DNA of 64,000 nucleotides from Aliikangiella marina (GCF_007004765.1 NZ_VIKR01000001.1:434001-498000), one strand, 5' to 3'; shown: positions 46,374 through 54,809, counted from the first letter of the stretch. A program made the numbers and translations. Notes: generated by a model from the sequence alone, not told the origin.

Positions 46374-47339
46374 ATGGCAGAAAGTAAACAGTCTCCCATT
46401 ATCGAAAATACCGCTAATGAATTTCACCCTGACGAAATTGCCGTTGAGAGCGAGCTACATGGCGGTGAATTACGTCATCACCTCGCAAAAATGCGACATG
46501 ATAAAGAAGCAATCGCAAAAATTATGCAATCGAATGACTACCCATACAAGTCAAAGATGAGCCGCAAAATCTATGAAAAGCATAAACAAGAACTCCAGGT
46601 TGAATTATTAAAAGTTCAAAAATGGGTAAAAGATACTGGACAACGCGTCGTTATTCTTTTCGAAGGACGTGATGCGGCGGGCAAGGGGGGGACAATTAAA
46701 CGTTTTATGGAGCATTTAAACCCTCGTGGTGCGCGCGTTGTTGCTCTCGAAAAACCCACCGAAGAAGAAAAAGGGCAGTGGTACTTTCAGCGTTATGTTA
46801 AGCATCTACCAACGGCCGGCGAAATGGTACTGTTTGATAGAAGTTGGTATAACCGGGCAGGTGTTGAGCGAGTAATGAATTTTTGCTCGCCAAACGAGTA
46901 CCTTGAGTTTATGCGCCAGGTTCCACAGTTTGAACGAATGTTAACACGCAGCGGTATAATGATTTTCAAATATTGGTTTTCTGTGAGCCAAGGTGAACAA
47001 AAGTTACGTTTTGAGAAGCGTCATCATTCACCGTTAAAGCAGTGGAAGTTAAGCCCAATTGATGTTGAGTCGCTGGATAAATGGGATGATTACACTGAGG
47101 CCAAAGAGGCAATGTTTTTCTATACCAACACTGCAGACTCACCCTGGACTGTGGTTAAATCCGATGATAAGAAACGGGCAAGAATTAACTGCATGAAACA
47201 TTTTTTATGGAGTTTAGATTATCCCGATAAAAACAAAAAAGTTATTCGAGTTCCCGATCCATTAATTGTTGGTAAAGCAGCGAGCATTATCGAAAACGAT
47301 GAGCATATTCTCGCTAAATGTTTGCATCCTGATCATTAA
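46374..47339 (+). CDS. ppk2: Polyphosphate kinase 2
   Basis: The 321-residue PPK2 transfers phosphate between polyphosphate and nucleoside di- or monophosphates. Its core shows a Walker A-like LFEGRDAAGKGGTIKRF (near 98), the lid region EKPTEEEKGQWYFQRYVKHL and the Walker B-like LFDRSWYNRAGVERV. The N-terminal 60 residues are charged and include HLAKMRHDKEAI. AGGAGG lies 6 nt upstream of the ATG. It stands 84 bp after the response regulator and is probably a separate unit. Confidence 0.94.
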   Translation: MAESKQSPIIENTANEFHPDEIAVESELHGGELRHHLAKMRHDKEAIAKIMQSNDYPYKSKMSRKIYEKHKQELQVELLKVQKWVKDTGQRVVILFEGRDAAGKGGTIKRFMEHLNPRGARVVALEKPTEEEKGQWYFQRYVKHLPTAGEMVLFDRSWYNRAGVERVMNFCSPNEYLEFMRQVPQFERMLTRSGIMIFKYWFSVSQGEQKLRFEKRHHSPLKQWKLSPIDVESLDKWDDYTEAKEAMFFYTNTADSPWTVVKSDDKKRARINCMKHFLWSLDYPDKNKKVIRVPDPLIVGKAASIIENDEHILAKCLHPDH

Positions 47340-47380
47340 TTATTCAATGGCGCGAGTAGTAAGTGCAAAGTAATCGGTAC

Positions 47381-47422
47381 TAAGTATCAAGACCTAAGTA
47401 TCAAGACCTAAGTATCAAGACC
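47381..47422. repeat. Three perfect copies of a 14-bp tandem repeat
   Basis: TAAGTATCAAGACC is repeated three times without mismatch (47381-47394, 47395-47408, 47409-47422), in the spacer between ppk2 and the convergent solute-binding-protein gene. It is not part of an ORF. Confidence 0.95.
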
Positions 47423-47426
47423 TACT

Positions 47427-47466
47427 GGGCTAACGGGCTAACGGGCTAACGGGCTAACGGGCTAAA
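47427..47466. repeat. 8-bp tandem repeat, four to five copies
   Basis: GGGCTAAC is repeated four times perfectly (47427-47458) and once with a final change (GGGCTAAA, 47459-47466). TTAGCCC at 47495-47501 is complementary to the unit, so the array could fold into alternative hairpins near the convergent gene ends. Confidence 0.95.
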
Positions 47467-47515
47467 GGCCAAGAATTCGGCACGGTTGCTTGAGTTAGCC
47501 CACCATTTCTTAACT

Positions 47516-48343
47516 TTACTCATCATGAATCAATCGATAGTGCTTAGAGCTTACACCTGAGACTTTTGATTTGTGTGTGTCTAATTTTTTGAATGAATCA
47601 GCCAAGATTTTTGAGATTGTTTTAAAACCCGCTTTGTGGCGCGAGAAAGCAAGGTGGAGTGGGGAGCAGGACAAACTTTTTTCTGAAAAAACCACGTTCT
47701 TGACAGCACCAAATTGCTCTAAGTGCCAGCTCATCGTCAATTGATTGCCGATAGCCATGTCAATTCTCTTTGATAGGAGTAACCGAGTTAGTTGTCTGTC
47801 TTCAGATACTTTAATGGTTTTAACCTTACCGCTGTTGATCAAATCGTCAAAATATTTTCCGTAACTGTAGGCATCTGTTATACCGATCACATCGTCTTCG
47901 CGGATCTCATAGGAAGTAGCGTTTGCTTTGAGCCCTCTAGACTTCAATGTCACTAAATGATTGCACTCTTTGGCAAGTTCCAGATCTTTAAAATACATGT
48001 AGGCCTTCCGGTCTTGTGTTTGAATGACCGGAAACATGGCATCAACCTCACCTTTCTGCATCATCATTATCGCGCGTTTAAAAGGTACAGAGACCCAGTT
48101 TACCTCAAGGCCAGCGTCTTCCGCAGCGGTCCTAATTTTATCAACGATGAAGCCTTTTGGCGCTTGTTCTTTGGTCCCTAAAGTTGATTTTGGATAGTAA
48201 TAGTAGGGTGGGTAGCCTATTAAATCGCCACCATCCACAATAGTAATAACCTTAGCATTTTGAGAATTGACATCGCTTGAGCTCGCGCTTGTGCTCAGGA
48301 TAAGAAAAAACAGACAGGTCACTATTCGTATTGCAGTATTCAT
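47516..48343 (-). CDS. Periplasmic solute-binding protein, family 3 type
   Basis: The 275-residue protein has a signal peptide (to about TSASSS) and a two-lobed SBP_bac_3-like fold: GFIVDKIRTAAEDAGLEVNWVSV at the first lobe, ...FKRAIMMMQKGEVDAMFPV, and the second-lobe LLSKRIDMAIGN. No permease or ATPase gene is nearby, and the family in this group often has orphan members that sense or deliver ligands. The substrate is unknown. The start is preceded by only a weak Shine-Dalgarno. Confidence 0.78.
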   Translation of the reverse strand: MNTAIRIVTCLFFLILSTSASSSDVNSQNAKVITIVDGGDLIGYPPYYYYPKSTLGTKEQAPKGFIVDKIRTAAEDAGLEVNWVSVPFKRAIMMMQKGEVDAMFPVIQTQDRKAYMYFKDLELAKECNHLVTLKSRGLKANATSYEIREDDVIGITDAYSYGKYFDDLINSGKVKTIKVSEDRQLTRLLLSKRIDMAIGNQLTMSWHLEQFGAVKNVVFSEKSLSCSPLHLAFSRHKAGFKTISKILADSFKKLDTHKSKVSGVSSKHYRLIHDE

Positions 48344-48465
48344 TGGTCTTACACTTAATTTGGCTGTTAGACAATAGATAGATATATTGATGTTTACGAT
48401 GGTAAATCCCGATTGGATTGTGCTCGGAGATGAGACTATAGATTCAAGCTATCGTAGCGTTGAAT

Positions 48466-49716
48466 TCAGCGCCCAACTTGCATGAAAAGGGATTCTAGGA
48501 GTCCACGGTTCATCCCCAGATTAATATCTTCCGCTTTGATACTCATTTCGATTTCTTCGTTAGAGTTAGTCAAATCGACTTTTTTGGGTGATGTGTGAGT
48601 TCGCTGACTGAGGCTATAAAAAATGATAATCGTCGGTTTCAGCGGATTCGACTCGTTATATCGATAGACCATGCCAATCTTGCCAGACTTTAACTTAACC
48701 AATGAACCAACCGGATAAACCCCGATACATTTAATAAATTGTTGTACCAATTCATTGTCGTACAAGTGAGGCGCGTCGAGCATGGTGCGGAAGGCTTGTA
48801 TTGATTCTTTCGCGCCGGCATATCGTCGGCTCGTGGTCATCGCATCGTAAGTGTCGATAATAGCAGCCATTCTTCCCCAAGTTGAAATGTCATCTTCAGC
48901 GAGTCCATTTGGATATCCGGAACCATCCAAGCGCTCGTGATGACTACTGACAACATCAAGAGAGACCGGACTGACGCCTTCGATGTTTTCGACTATCTTG
49001 GTGCTATATTCCACGTGTTTCCGGACCAATTGTATTTCTTTATCGGTTAACTTTTCCTCCTTATTGAGAACGGTTTTAGGAATTAGCGTTTTACCAATAT
49101 CAAGAAGAAATGCGCCGATTGCCATTTCTTGAATGAGTCTTTCATCGTACTCTAAATAACTGGCAAATGTGGTCATTAGAATGCAGGTGTTGATTGCATG
49201 CTCAAACAAATAAGAATCGCGATCTTTCATGCGCGTCATAAACATGAGTGCATCTTGGTTGCGAAAAATCGAGCCCATGATCTCATTAGTGGTGTCTTCA
49301 ACAGCCTCCAACTCGATAGCTTCCTCATTAATCGCGGAGTCGAATATTTTTTCTTGGAGTACTTTGGCCTCACTAAATAATGATTCGGCGTTATCGAGTT
49401 CTTTGGCCAGAGAAGTTGGTTTAGTGTCTGCTTTTTTAGGGATTTTTGAAGTCGCAGTTTGAGGCGCGTCATTGTTGACTTGTTTTGATTCAACTTCTTT
49501 TTCAGCCTCTGTAGGGCTTTCGGTATCATTTTTCTCTTGCAAGTCAAAATCAACGTAAACGTAAGCAACCTTTTGTGCTTTCATTTTATCGATAAGTTCT
49601 TGTCGACTTACTCGACCGCCAGCTTTTAGTTTAACGCCAGTCTTTTGACTCTCGATTTCTGTGACAAACATGCCTATTTGTAGCTCTTCTAGCGGCAATT
49701 TCCGAATGTCTGGCAT
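48466..49716 (-). CDS. HD-GYP protein with DUF3391 domain
   Basis: The 416-residue protein has an N-terminal DUF3391 domain (about 1-130: LPLEELQIGMFVTEIES) with a Glu/Thr-rich insert and an HD-GYP domain (about 165-345). The HHERLDGSGYPNG signature (259-271) is intact. The HD motif, however, reads LLDIGK (204-209), with Leu 205 where the metal-binding His of LHDIGK is expected. HD-GYP proteins degrade cyclic di-GMP; this change could lower or alter metal binding, so activity is not assured. It complements the GGDEF/EAL protein at the left edge in the c-di-GMP repertoire. Confidence 0.88.
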   Translation of the reverse strand: MPDIRKLPLEELQIGMFVTEIESQKTGVKLKAGGRVSRQELIDKMKAQKVAYVYVDFDLQEKNDTESPTEAEKEVESKQVNNDAPQTATSKIPKKADTKPTSLAKELDNAESLFSEAKVLQEKIFDSAINEEAIELEAVEDTTNEIMGSIFRNQDALMFMTRMKDRDSYLFEHAINTCILMTTFASYLEYDERLIQEMAIGAFLLDIGKTLIPKTVLNKEEKLTDKEIQLVRKHVEYSTKIVENIEGVSPVSLDVVSSHHERLDGSGYPNGLAEDDISTWGRMAAIIDTYDAMTTSRRYAGAKESIQAFRTMLDAPHLYDNELVQQFIKCIGVYPVGSLVKLKSGKIGMVYRYNESNPLKPTIIIFYSLSQRTHTSPKKVDLTNSNEEIEMSIKAEDINLGMNRGLLESLFMQVGR

Positions 49717-49841
49717 TGATTACCCAAGTTTTTTACCTAAGATGTAGTAATTATAGTTAATAAGCTAACGCTTATTCGAAAATTTTCCGTCCTTGTGGAA
49801 CCGCCAAAGATTGTCAGATCCACACTTTACCTTCCTTGTTT

Positions 49842-50747
49842 TTAATAAGAAATAAATGTTTCTTTTGCCGTATCACAAATGGCGACTGCAGCTGGGTGTT
49901 TGACTTTTCGTTCTAAGGTAATTGCGTAATAACGTTGCTTTACATCGAGTAAGCTGCCGATGATTTCGACATTAAAGTTATGACAAACCTCTTCTTTTAT
50001 AACATCGGGCATAAAAAATACCCCTAAGCCGGCTTGACCAAAGGCTTTTAAAATAGCGTTGTCATCGAATTGTGCCTTGATATTGGGGTAAATGTTGTTG
50101 TCTTCACACCATCGATCAAATTTGTGTCGAATCGCGTATTGTTTTGTCGGCAGCAACACTGGCGCTGAATCTAATGATTGCGGGAAGTTGTCTCTGAATT
50201 GTGCTGCAATAGAGGGATCGGCGAAAAATGTAATATGGCTTTCACCTAAAAAGTGATTATAAGCTTTGATGCCAAGATCAGAATTAACAGGGGTATCGCT
50301 GAGTACCATATCGACTTCATGAATGGCCAGCTCAGCTAAGTTGGTCTCCACAGGCCCGGAGCGGCAAATTAAAGAGAAGTCTTCAGATATTTGCAGTGAC
50401 GGAGCCAACATTTTGTAAATAATTGTTTTCGGTAAGGTGCTCGCGACGCTAACAATAAACTCCACGCTTCCAAAATTAGGCGAGCCTCTGAGCATCTCAC
50501 TGAGTTCTTTTCCGAGAGAAAAAATCTCATCAGCGTAGGTTTTCACCAATTTACCAGTATCGGTGATTTCGATCCCTCGCCCTGATTTCCGAAATAGCTC
50601 TGTACCTACTCGCTCCTGGAGTGCAGAGAGCTGGCCACTGATGGTTTGGGGAGTGATGTGGAGTTTTTCACTGGCTTTTGCAATGCTGCCTTCGTTGGCC
50701 ACTGTCCAAAAGTAGTGAAGGTGTTTGTAATTTAAGTCATTGGCCAT
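49842..50747 (-). CDS. nhaR: LysR-family regulator NhaR
   Basis: The 301-residue LysR regulator has an N-terminal winged HTH (LNYKHLHYFWTVANEGSIAKASEKLH, ITPQTISGQLSALQERVG) and a substrate-binding domain. The N-terminus and the SSM-like features (RSGPVETNLAELAIHEVD) match NhaR, which in E. coli activates nhaA, osmC and pgaABCD in response to sodium. No nhaA lies nearby. The gene is divergent from the small Cys-rich protein that opens the RaiA/DUF533 cluster, so it may regulate that cluster. Confidence 0.88.
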   Translation of the reverse strand: MANDLNYKHLHYFWTVANEGSIAKASEKLHITPQTISGQLSALQERVGTELFRKSGRGIEITDTGKLVKTYADEIFSLGKELSEMLRGSPNFGSVEFIVSVASTLPKTIIYKMLAPSLQISEDFSLICRSGPVETNLAELAIHEVDMVLSDTPVNSDLGIKAYNHFLGESHITFFADPSIAAQFRDNFPQSLDSAPVLLPTKQYAIRHKFDRWCEDNNIYPNIKAQFDDNAILKAFGQAGLGVFFMPDVIKEEVCHNFNVEIIGSLLDVKQRYYAITLERKVKHPAAVAICDTAKETFISY

Positions 50748-50795
50748 CGGCTGAATTCCCTTCTGTATAAGTCTCTATATTTCGAAAAAATCGAA

Positions 50796-50814
50796 GATTA
50801 AATAATTATTAATC
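50796..50814. promoter_or_regulatory. LysR-type binding site candidate
   Basis: GATTAA-N7-TTAATC is a perfect inverted repeat containing a T-N11-A core (T50799...A50811), in the middle of the nhaR/50903 intergenic region. A second inverted repeat, TTCGA-N5-TCGAA, lies at 50781-50795. Both fit the two-site layout of LysR regulators at divergent promoters. Confidence 0.5.
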
Positions 50815-50902
50815 GAATATATCTTTGTTTTTCTGTTGGATAAACTCGATTTCAAGCTAAATGTTAGGCAAATGCTAAACCAGGACTGAAAAGGAGGTAA
50901 TT

Positions 50903-51160
50903 ATGCTTGTAGATAGCCAAATAAAAGAGTCGTTTGCGAGACAAACTCCCTTAAGCGTGTCGCTAGTAAAGCACGATTGCTGCAACGACGATGCAAAAGT
51001 GCGTCAATTTTCAAGCGATAAAGCATCAACGGCGACTACATCGTTGGTGTGCCCCAAGAATTGGCAAGGTCGATTGATTCCCCGCGAGTTTGTTGATTTA
51101 ACCCTAGCATTTCATGCTGCTGAAGCAAGGCGTGAAAAACGCCAGGAGGACTTATGTTAG
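50903..51160 (+). CDS. Small Cys-containing protein opening stress cluster
   Basis: I do not recognise this 85-residue protein. It is soluble, with a Cys-Cys pair (HDCCNDD, residues 25-26), a third Cys in SLVCPKNWQGR (near 49), and a Cys as the last residue. Its C-terminal half is a likely helix (VDLTLAFHAAEARREKRQ). The Shine-Dalgarno is very strong (AAAGGAGGT about 5 nt before ATG 50903). It overlaps the next gene by 7 bp, which implies translational coupling to the HPF/RaiA-like protein. Confidence 0.75.
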   Translation: MLVDSQIKESFARQTPLSVSLVKHDCCNDDAKVRQFSSDKASTATTSLVCPKNWQGRLIPREFVDLTLAFHAAEARREKRQEDLC

Positions 51161-51570
51161 TCGAAGTATACAGCCGAAAACTGAACGACTCTCAGGCGCT
51201 TAAAACCTACGTTCATCGCCGCTTGGGCTTTGCTCTTGATAGATTCACTAACCGAATCACGAGAGTTCATGTGCGCCTGGCGGATATCAATGGGCCTAGA
51301 GGCGGCAAAGACAAGAGCTGTTTAATGCAAGTATTTTTTGACCAGATGCCTCACATTTTAATCGAGAGTCTTGATGAGAGTATTTTCAGTGCCATTGATA
51401 ACGCAGCGGAAAGGGCAAGAAGAGCGATAACGAGTCGTTTTGGTAAACAGCAGCGAATTCAAAGATTGGCGGTTCTTAACCAGAGAGAACAGCTTGAAAC
51501 GATTTACAGTGAATCAGAGGTAGTGCAACAGAACAGCGAAGCCTCGAAAGAAAGAGTACATGCGTATTGA
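51154..51570 (+). CDS. HPF/RaiA-like ribosome-associated protein
   Basis: The 138-residue protein appears to be a short HPF/RaiA-type factor: residues about 1-105 form the beta-alpha-beta-beta-beta-alpha domain (RLGFALDRFTNRITRVHVRLADINGPRGGKDK is the core, here in two pieces; IESLDESIFSAIDNAAERARRAI is helix 2). Basic residues on the second helix agree with ribosome binding. A hydrophilic tail of about 30 residues follows. Such proteins hibernate ribosomes in stress. AGGAGGACTT precedes the ATG. It overlaps the small gene by 7 bp. Confidence 0.78.
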   Translation: MLVEVYSRKLNDSQALKTYVHRRLGFALDRFTNRITRVHVRLADINGPRGGKDKSCLMQVFFDQMPHILIESLDESIFSAIDNAAERARRAITSRFGKQQRIQRLAVLNQREQLETIYSESEVVQQNSEASKERVHAY

Positions 51571-51636
51571 GCGGTTAACGTCAATCAAAGCCCGAACATC
51601 AACTTTGGCGCAAGCGATCAAATTAGGAGCTTAGTT

Positions 51637-52386
51637 ATGAGTATTAAAAATTTGTTTAATCAGTTTGTTGGCAGTCAAATGTCTGAATCAAGTAAACAAA
51701 GTATTCAGCAAGGTATAAGCCGTTTTATCGGCGGTCAAGCGTCAGGTCAGAACCCGCCAAAAGTGAAGAGCAATACCACTGGATTGGTTGGCGGTTTGAC
51801 TGGTGGAATAGCCGGTGGCGTAGCCGCAGGTGGCATTATGTCGCTGTTAATAGCCAATAAATCGGCGAGAAAATTTGCCGGAACTGCAGCAACTTACGGC
51901 GGCGCAGCTGTACTCGGCGGCGTTGCTTACAAAATGTACAAAAATTGGCAATACGGAAATACTGCGGTCGGTAATCAAGCTAGCAGTGATTTAAGCGAAG
52001 CGCCTGTAGAAGATGCGATGACAGAAGATTATCAGTTAACCCTGATCAAAGCGATGATAGCAGCCGCTAAAGCCGATGGGCATATTGATGAAGAGGAACA
52101 AAAAAAGATTTTTGACGCAGTTAATCAAATGGAGCTGTCTCCAGAGGAGAAGGGGATGCTGTTTGACATGATTAGTTTGCCGATTTCGGTTAATGAAATT
52201 GCAAGCGGAGTAACCAGTCAAGCCCAGCGAGCCGAGGTTTATTTCGCTTCTTGTATGGTGGTTAACCCTGATTTACCCGCGGAGAGAGTGTATCTAAATA
52301 GTCTAGCTTTAGCGCTTAAGCTCCCGCCAGAGTTTGCGGCGCAACTAGAAAAGAATGCACATAGCGACATAATTGACGCGGCATAG
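51637..52386 (+). CDS. DUF533 / TerB-like protein, copy 2
   Basis: The 249-residue paralogue of the gene at 7280-7966 has a Gly/Ala-rich double hydrophobic segment (GLVGGLTGGIAGGVAAGGIM near 50-70 and AATYGGAAVLGGVAYKMYK near 87-105) and a C-terminal TerB-like helical domain (KAMIAAAKADGHIDEEEQKK, MELSPEEKGMLFDMI). The conserved acidic DGHID in helix 1 is as in DUF533. It follows the HPF-like gene by 66 bp with AGGAG before the ATG and is followed by a terminator. Confidence 0.87.
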   Translation: MSIKNLFNQFVGSQMSESSKQSIQQGISRFIGGQASGQNPPKVKSNTTGLVGGLTGGIAGGVAAGGIMSLLIANKSARKFAGTAATYGGAAVLGGVAYKMYKNWQYGNTAVGNQASSDLSEAPVEDAMTEDYQLTLIKAMIAAAKADGHIDEEEQKKIFDAVNQMELSPEEKGMLFDMISLPISVNEIASGVTSQAQRAEVYFASCMVVNPDLPAERVYLNSLALALKLPPEFAAQLEKNAHSDIIDAA

Positions 52387-52425
52387 CATGTGCAAAAGTA
52401 CCCAATAAAATACCCAGTATACGCA

Positions 52426-52497
52426 ATGACCTTATTATTGTTATTAATGATCATTTCGATGATTGTTCAACTCGTTTCTACTCGGCCATTAGAGTGA
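52426..52497 (+). CDS. Possible 23-residue transmembrane microprotein
   Basis: An ATG at 52426 opens a 23-codon ORF that is almost entirely hydrophobic (MTLLLLLLMIISMIVQLV followed by STRPLE). It lies between the DUF533 stop and the terminator at 52504. It has no clear Shine-Dalgarno, so it may be chance. Confidence 0.25.
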   Translation: MTLLLLLMIISMIVQLVSTRPLE

Positions 52498-52503
52498 CCA
52501 TTA

Positions 52504-52528
52504 GCCCACTATTTGTGGGCATTTTTTT
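52504..52528 (+). terminator. Rho-independent terminator after DUF533 copy 2
   Basis: GCCCAC-TATTT-GTGGGC is a 6-bp stem followed by A and T7, about 120 bp after the DUF533 stop. Confidence 0.85.
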
Positions 52529-52688
52529 GTCTTTGAGCTTTATTGGCTTCAGCATTTAGTTAACTCAAGGTTATATTTCCCAACTCTCAGTATCAGCATA
52601 TGATACTTTGTCTTAATCAGTACCAATTCAATCCAATCCTCTCGATAGTATCCGTAGACTTTACTTTTAACATCTTGAGGAGATTATT

Positions 52689-53363
52689 ATGTCCATCTTA
52701 AAACGTCTTTCAGTCACTTTGTTTTCAAGGCTCGATAACGTCGTCTCAGATATTGAGAATCATGACGCCATTATTGAGGCAGCAATTGAAGAGCAGGCGA
52801 AAAAAATTGCCAATGCAAAAGTTCAACTGCTGCATTTAAACCGGCGTAAATCTTCTGTATTGCAGCAGTTAAAGAATGCGAATGAAGAGCGGGAGCGTTG
52901 GCAACAACGCGCACTCAACGAAGCAAAAGTTAATGAGAGTAAAGCGTTGGAGTGTATTCGCCGTCGTAAAAATGCTGAACAGCAGATTGAAAAACTCAAA
53001 CAAAGTGAATCTGAATATGTTACTGCCGCTGAAAAACTCAGTCGCGATATTCAGCATAGCGAAGAAGAGCTAACAGACATAAAACAAAAACGGCAGCTGT
53101 TAAAAGCACGCGAGTCGAGCGCCAAAGTGAGAAGCGAATTTACGCCTAACGCTAACGCTAATTTGAAACAAGCGGAAAAAGCTTTTGACCGCTGGGAAGC
53201 GAACTTAATGGAGAGTCCTCTTGAAATTGAAGAAGCCTTATTGGTTGATGATTTCGAACAAGCTTATCAAGCCGAAGAAAAGGAAAATGAATTAAAAGAA
53301 GAATTGGCGCAATTAATTCGTAGTGACCAAGAAAGGGTGAAAAAGGAGAATGCAAATGAGTAA
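52689..53363 (+). CDS. PspA/IM30-family protein
   Basis: The 224-residue protein is almost wholly helical and coiled coil (about 25-150), as in PspA/IM30/Vipp1, ESCRT-III-like proteins that stabilise the inner membrane. It starts MSILKRLSVTLFSRLDNVVSDIENHDAIIEA with the usual amphipathic first helix and linker. Its C-terminus is strongly acidic. It opens a two-gene unit whose second gene overlaps it and encodes a membrane protein. No pspF or pspBC is present. Confidence 0.85.
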   Translation: MSILKRLSVTLFSRLDNVVSDIENHDAIIEAAIEEQAKKIANAKVQLLHLNRRKSSVLQQLKNANEERERWQQRALNEAKVNESKALECIRRRKNAEQQIEKLKQSESEYVTAAEKLSRDIQHSEEELTDIKQKRQLLKARESSAKVRSEFTPNANANLKQAEKAFDRWEANLMESPLEIEEALLVDDFEQAYQAEEKENELKEELAQLIRSDQERVKKENANE

Positions 53364-54732
53364 CTCAAGTAACTTCTTTAGTGAATTGACTGACTACCAA
53401 ACCAATCAAAGTGAGCAGCGACTTTATGCAAATTCACAAGACGTTGCCTCAGATAGTCAGAACTGGTTGCGGTTTTTGCCGATGATACTCCGTGGCGTAG
53501 GCGCTACTGCGATCATTGTCTCTTTGTATACTTTTTTAATGCGCGGCTGGGATTCCAGTGGTGACACAACGCGCTACTTTTTCTTATTAGGGCACACGCT
53601 GGCTTTGGCGTCTATAGGGCTGCTGAGTGCTAAGTTGATTAAAGAAACTAAAGGCGCAAGACTGTTGCTGATTCTCGCCTTATTTTCGGTGCCGATAAAT
53701 TTTGCTGTTTTAGGTGGCTTTGTGTTTTCTGGTGTTGGGGCGCTCATTAAAACTGATATCCCTGCTTATGTCACATGGTCAGTTGATTCTCTGCAAGTCG
53801 CCCTGACGATTACGGCGCTATCATCTTTGCTTATGATTGGTGTTGCGTTATTAGGATACAAAGTATTAACTCGGCGTTTATACCGACAATCCGCGCTATT
53901 TTTTATTATGAGTAATAGTATGCTACTAGTACCGTTTAGAATGCCTGAACTCATTTCTGGTTTGTCTTTATTGATGACAGTGAGCTTGTTTATTTTCCAC
54001 CGAGTCGTCCTGACTCGTGATTTGACTGCTAAAACTATTGAAGGAAAAATTGCTTTTAGCTTGCAGTTTTTACCGATAATTATTCTGTTTGGAAGAAGTT
54101 TTTGGTTGTATAGTTTTGATCTTATTTTGTTGTCGTCAGCAACATTGGTTGGCTTTTTACTGATTCGCCAGCTTTTGCAATTTATCGATGAAGGCGCCTT
54201 TATTCGTAAAATATTTGAGTTGACATCTTTGCTGCTAACTTTCATTTGCGGTATTAGTCTTGGCGCCGAAGCGATAATATCATTCCGCTTGAATGATGCT
54301 TTAATCATTCCGCTTGTTACACTGTTAATGGCTGGATTAACCTATGAAATTTCAACTCGCGGCGCGCAAAGGACGGCAATTTATCGAGTGTTAGCGGTTG
54401 CAATTCTAGTACTTGGGATGTTCTTAAACGTATTAATCGACTTTAGCCTACTAGCTGCCGTTCTATGTCTTGTCTGTGGTGCGATCATGATGGTTTTGAG
54501 CTTTGTCAGCCAGCAAAAGTCAATATTTATTGGCTCAACGATTCTGATCGTTGCAGGACTTTACTTTATGATGACTCGGCTCATGTCAGTATTCGAATTT
54601 AACTATTGGTTCGGATTGGCTGCAATCGGGGTTACCGCAATTGTTGGCGGTTCATATTTAGAGGCACGAGCAGATGATATTAAAAATCGATTCAAACGGC
54701 TTAAAATGCAATTTTCTGAATGGCAAGTCTAA
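53356..54732 (+). CDS. Polytopic membrane protein of the PspA unit
   Basis: The 458-residue protein has a hydrophilic N-terminus (about 1-40) and then about 12 hydrophobic helices. I do not recognise the family. ATG 53356 has AGGAG 7 nt upstream and overlaps the pspA stop (ATGAGTAA), so it is chosen over the ATG at 53350. The tight coupling with PspA suggests a membrane partner or effector. There are no obvious transporter motifs. Confidence 0.8.
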   Translation: MSNSSNFFSELTDYQTNQSEQRLYANSQDVASDSQNWLRFLPMILRGVGATAIIVSLYTFLMRGWDSSGDTTRYFFLLGHTLALASIGLLSAKLIKETKGARLLLILALFSVPINFAVLGGFVFSGVGALIKTDIPAYVTWSVDSLQVALTITALSSLLMIGVALLGYKVLTRRLYRQSALFFIMSNSMLLVPFRMPELISGLSLLMTVSLFIFHRVVLTRDLTAKTIEGKIAFSLQFLPIIILFGRSFWLYSFDLILLSSATLVGFLLIRQLLQFIDEGAFIRKIFELTSLLLTFICGISLGAEAIISFRLNDALIIPLVTLLMAGLTYEISTRGAQRTAIYRVLAVAILVLGMFLNVLIDFSLLAAVLCLVCGAIMMVLSFVSQQKSIFIGSTILIVAGLYFMMTRLMSVFEFNYWFGLAAIGVTAIVGGSYLEARADDIKNRFKRLKMQFSEWQV

Positions 54733-54770
54733 TGAGCTGAGATCAAACGTTTCGAATTAATATCATCGTT

Positions 54771-54802
54771 TTGCAGCGGCTATCGTTGGTTAACCGCTGC
54801 AA
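54771..54802. terminator. Inverted repeat between convergent genes
   Basis: TTGCAGCGG (54771-54779) and CCGCTGCAA (54794-54802) form a perfect 9-bp stem between the convergent membrane protein and SGNH-like lipoprotein genes. The flanking T/A runs are weak. Confidence 0.5.
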
Positions 54803-54809
54803 ATTTAAT

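Noticed and set aside
53766-54308. 180-codon minus-strand ORF inside the membrane protein gene
   Set aside because: It is antisense to a clearly real membrane protein; Lys/Ile/Asn-rich composition is typical of a shadow frame of hydrophobic codons.
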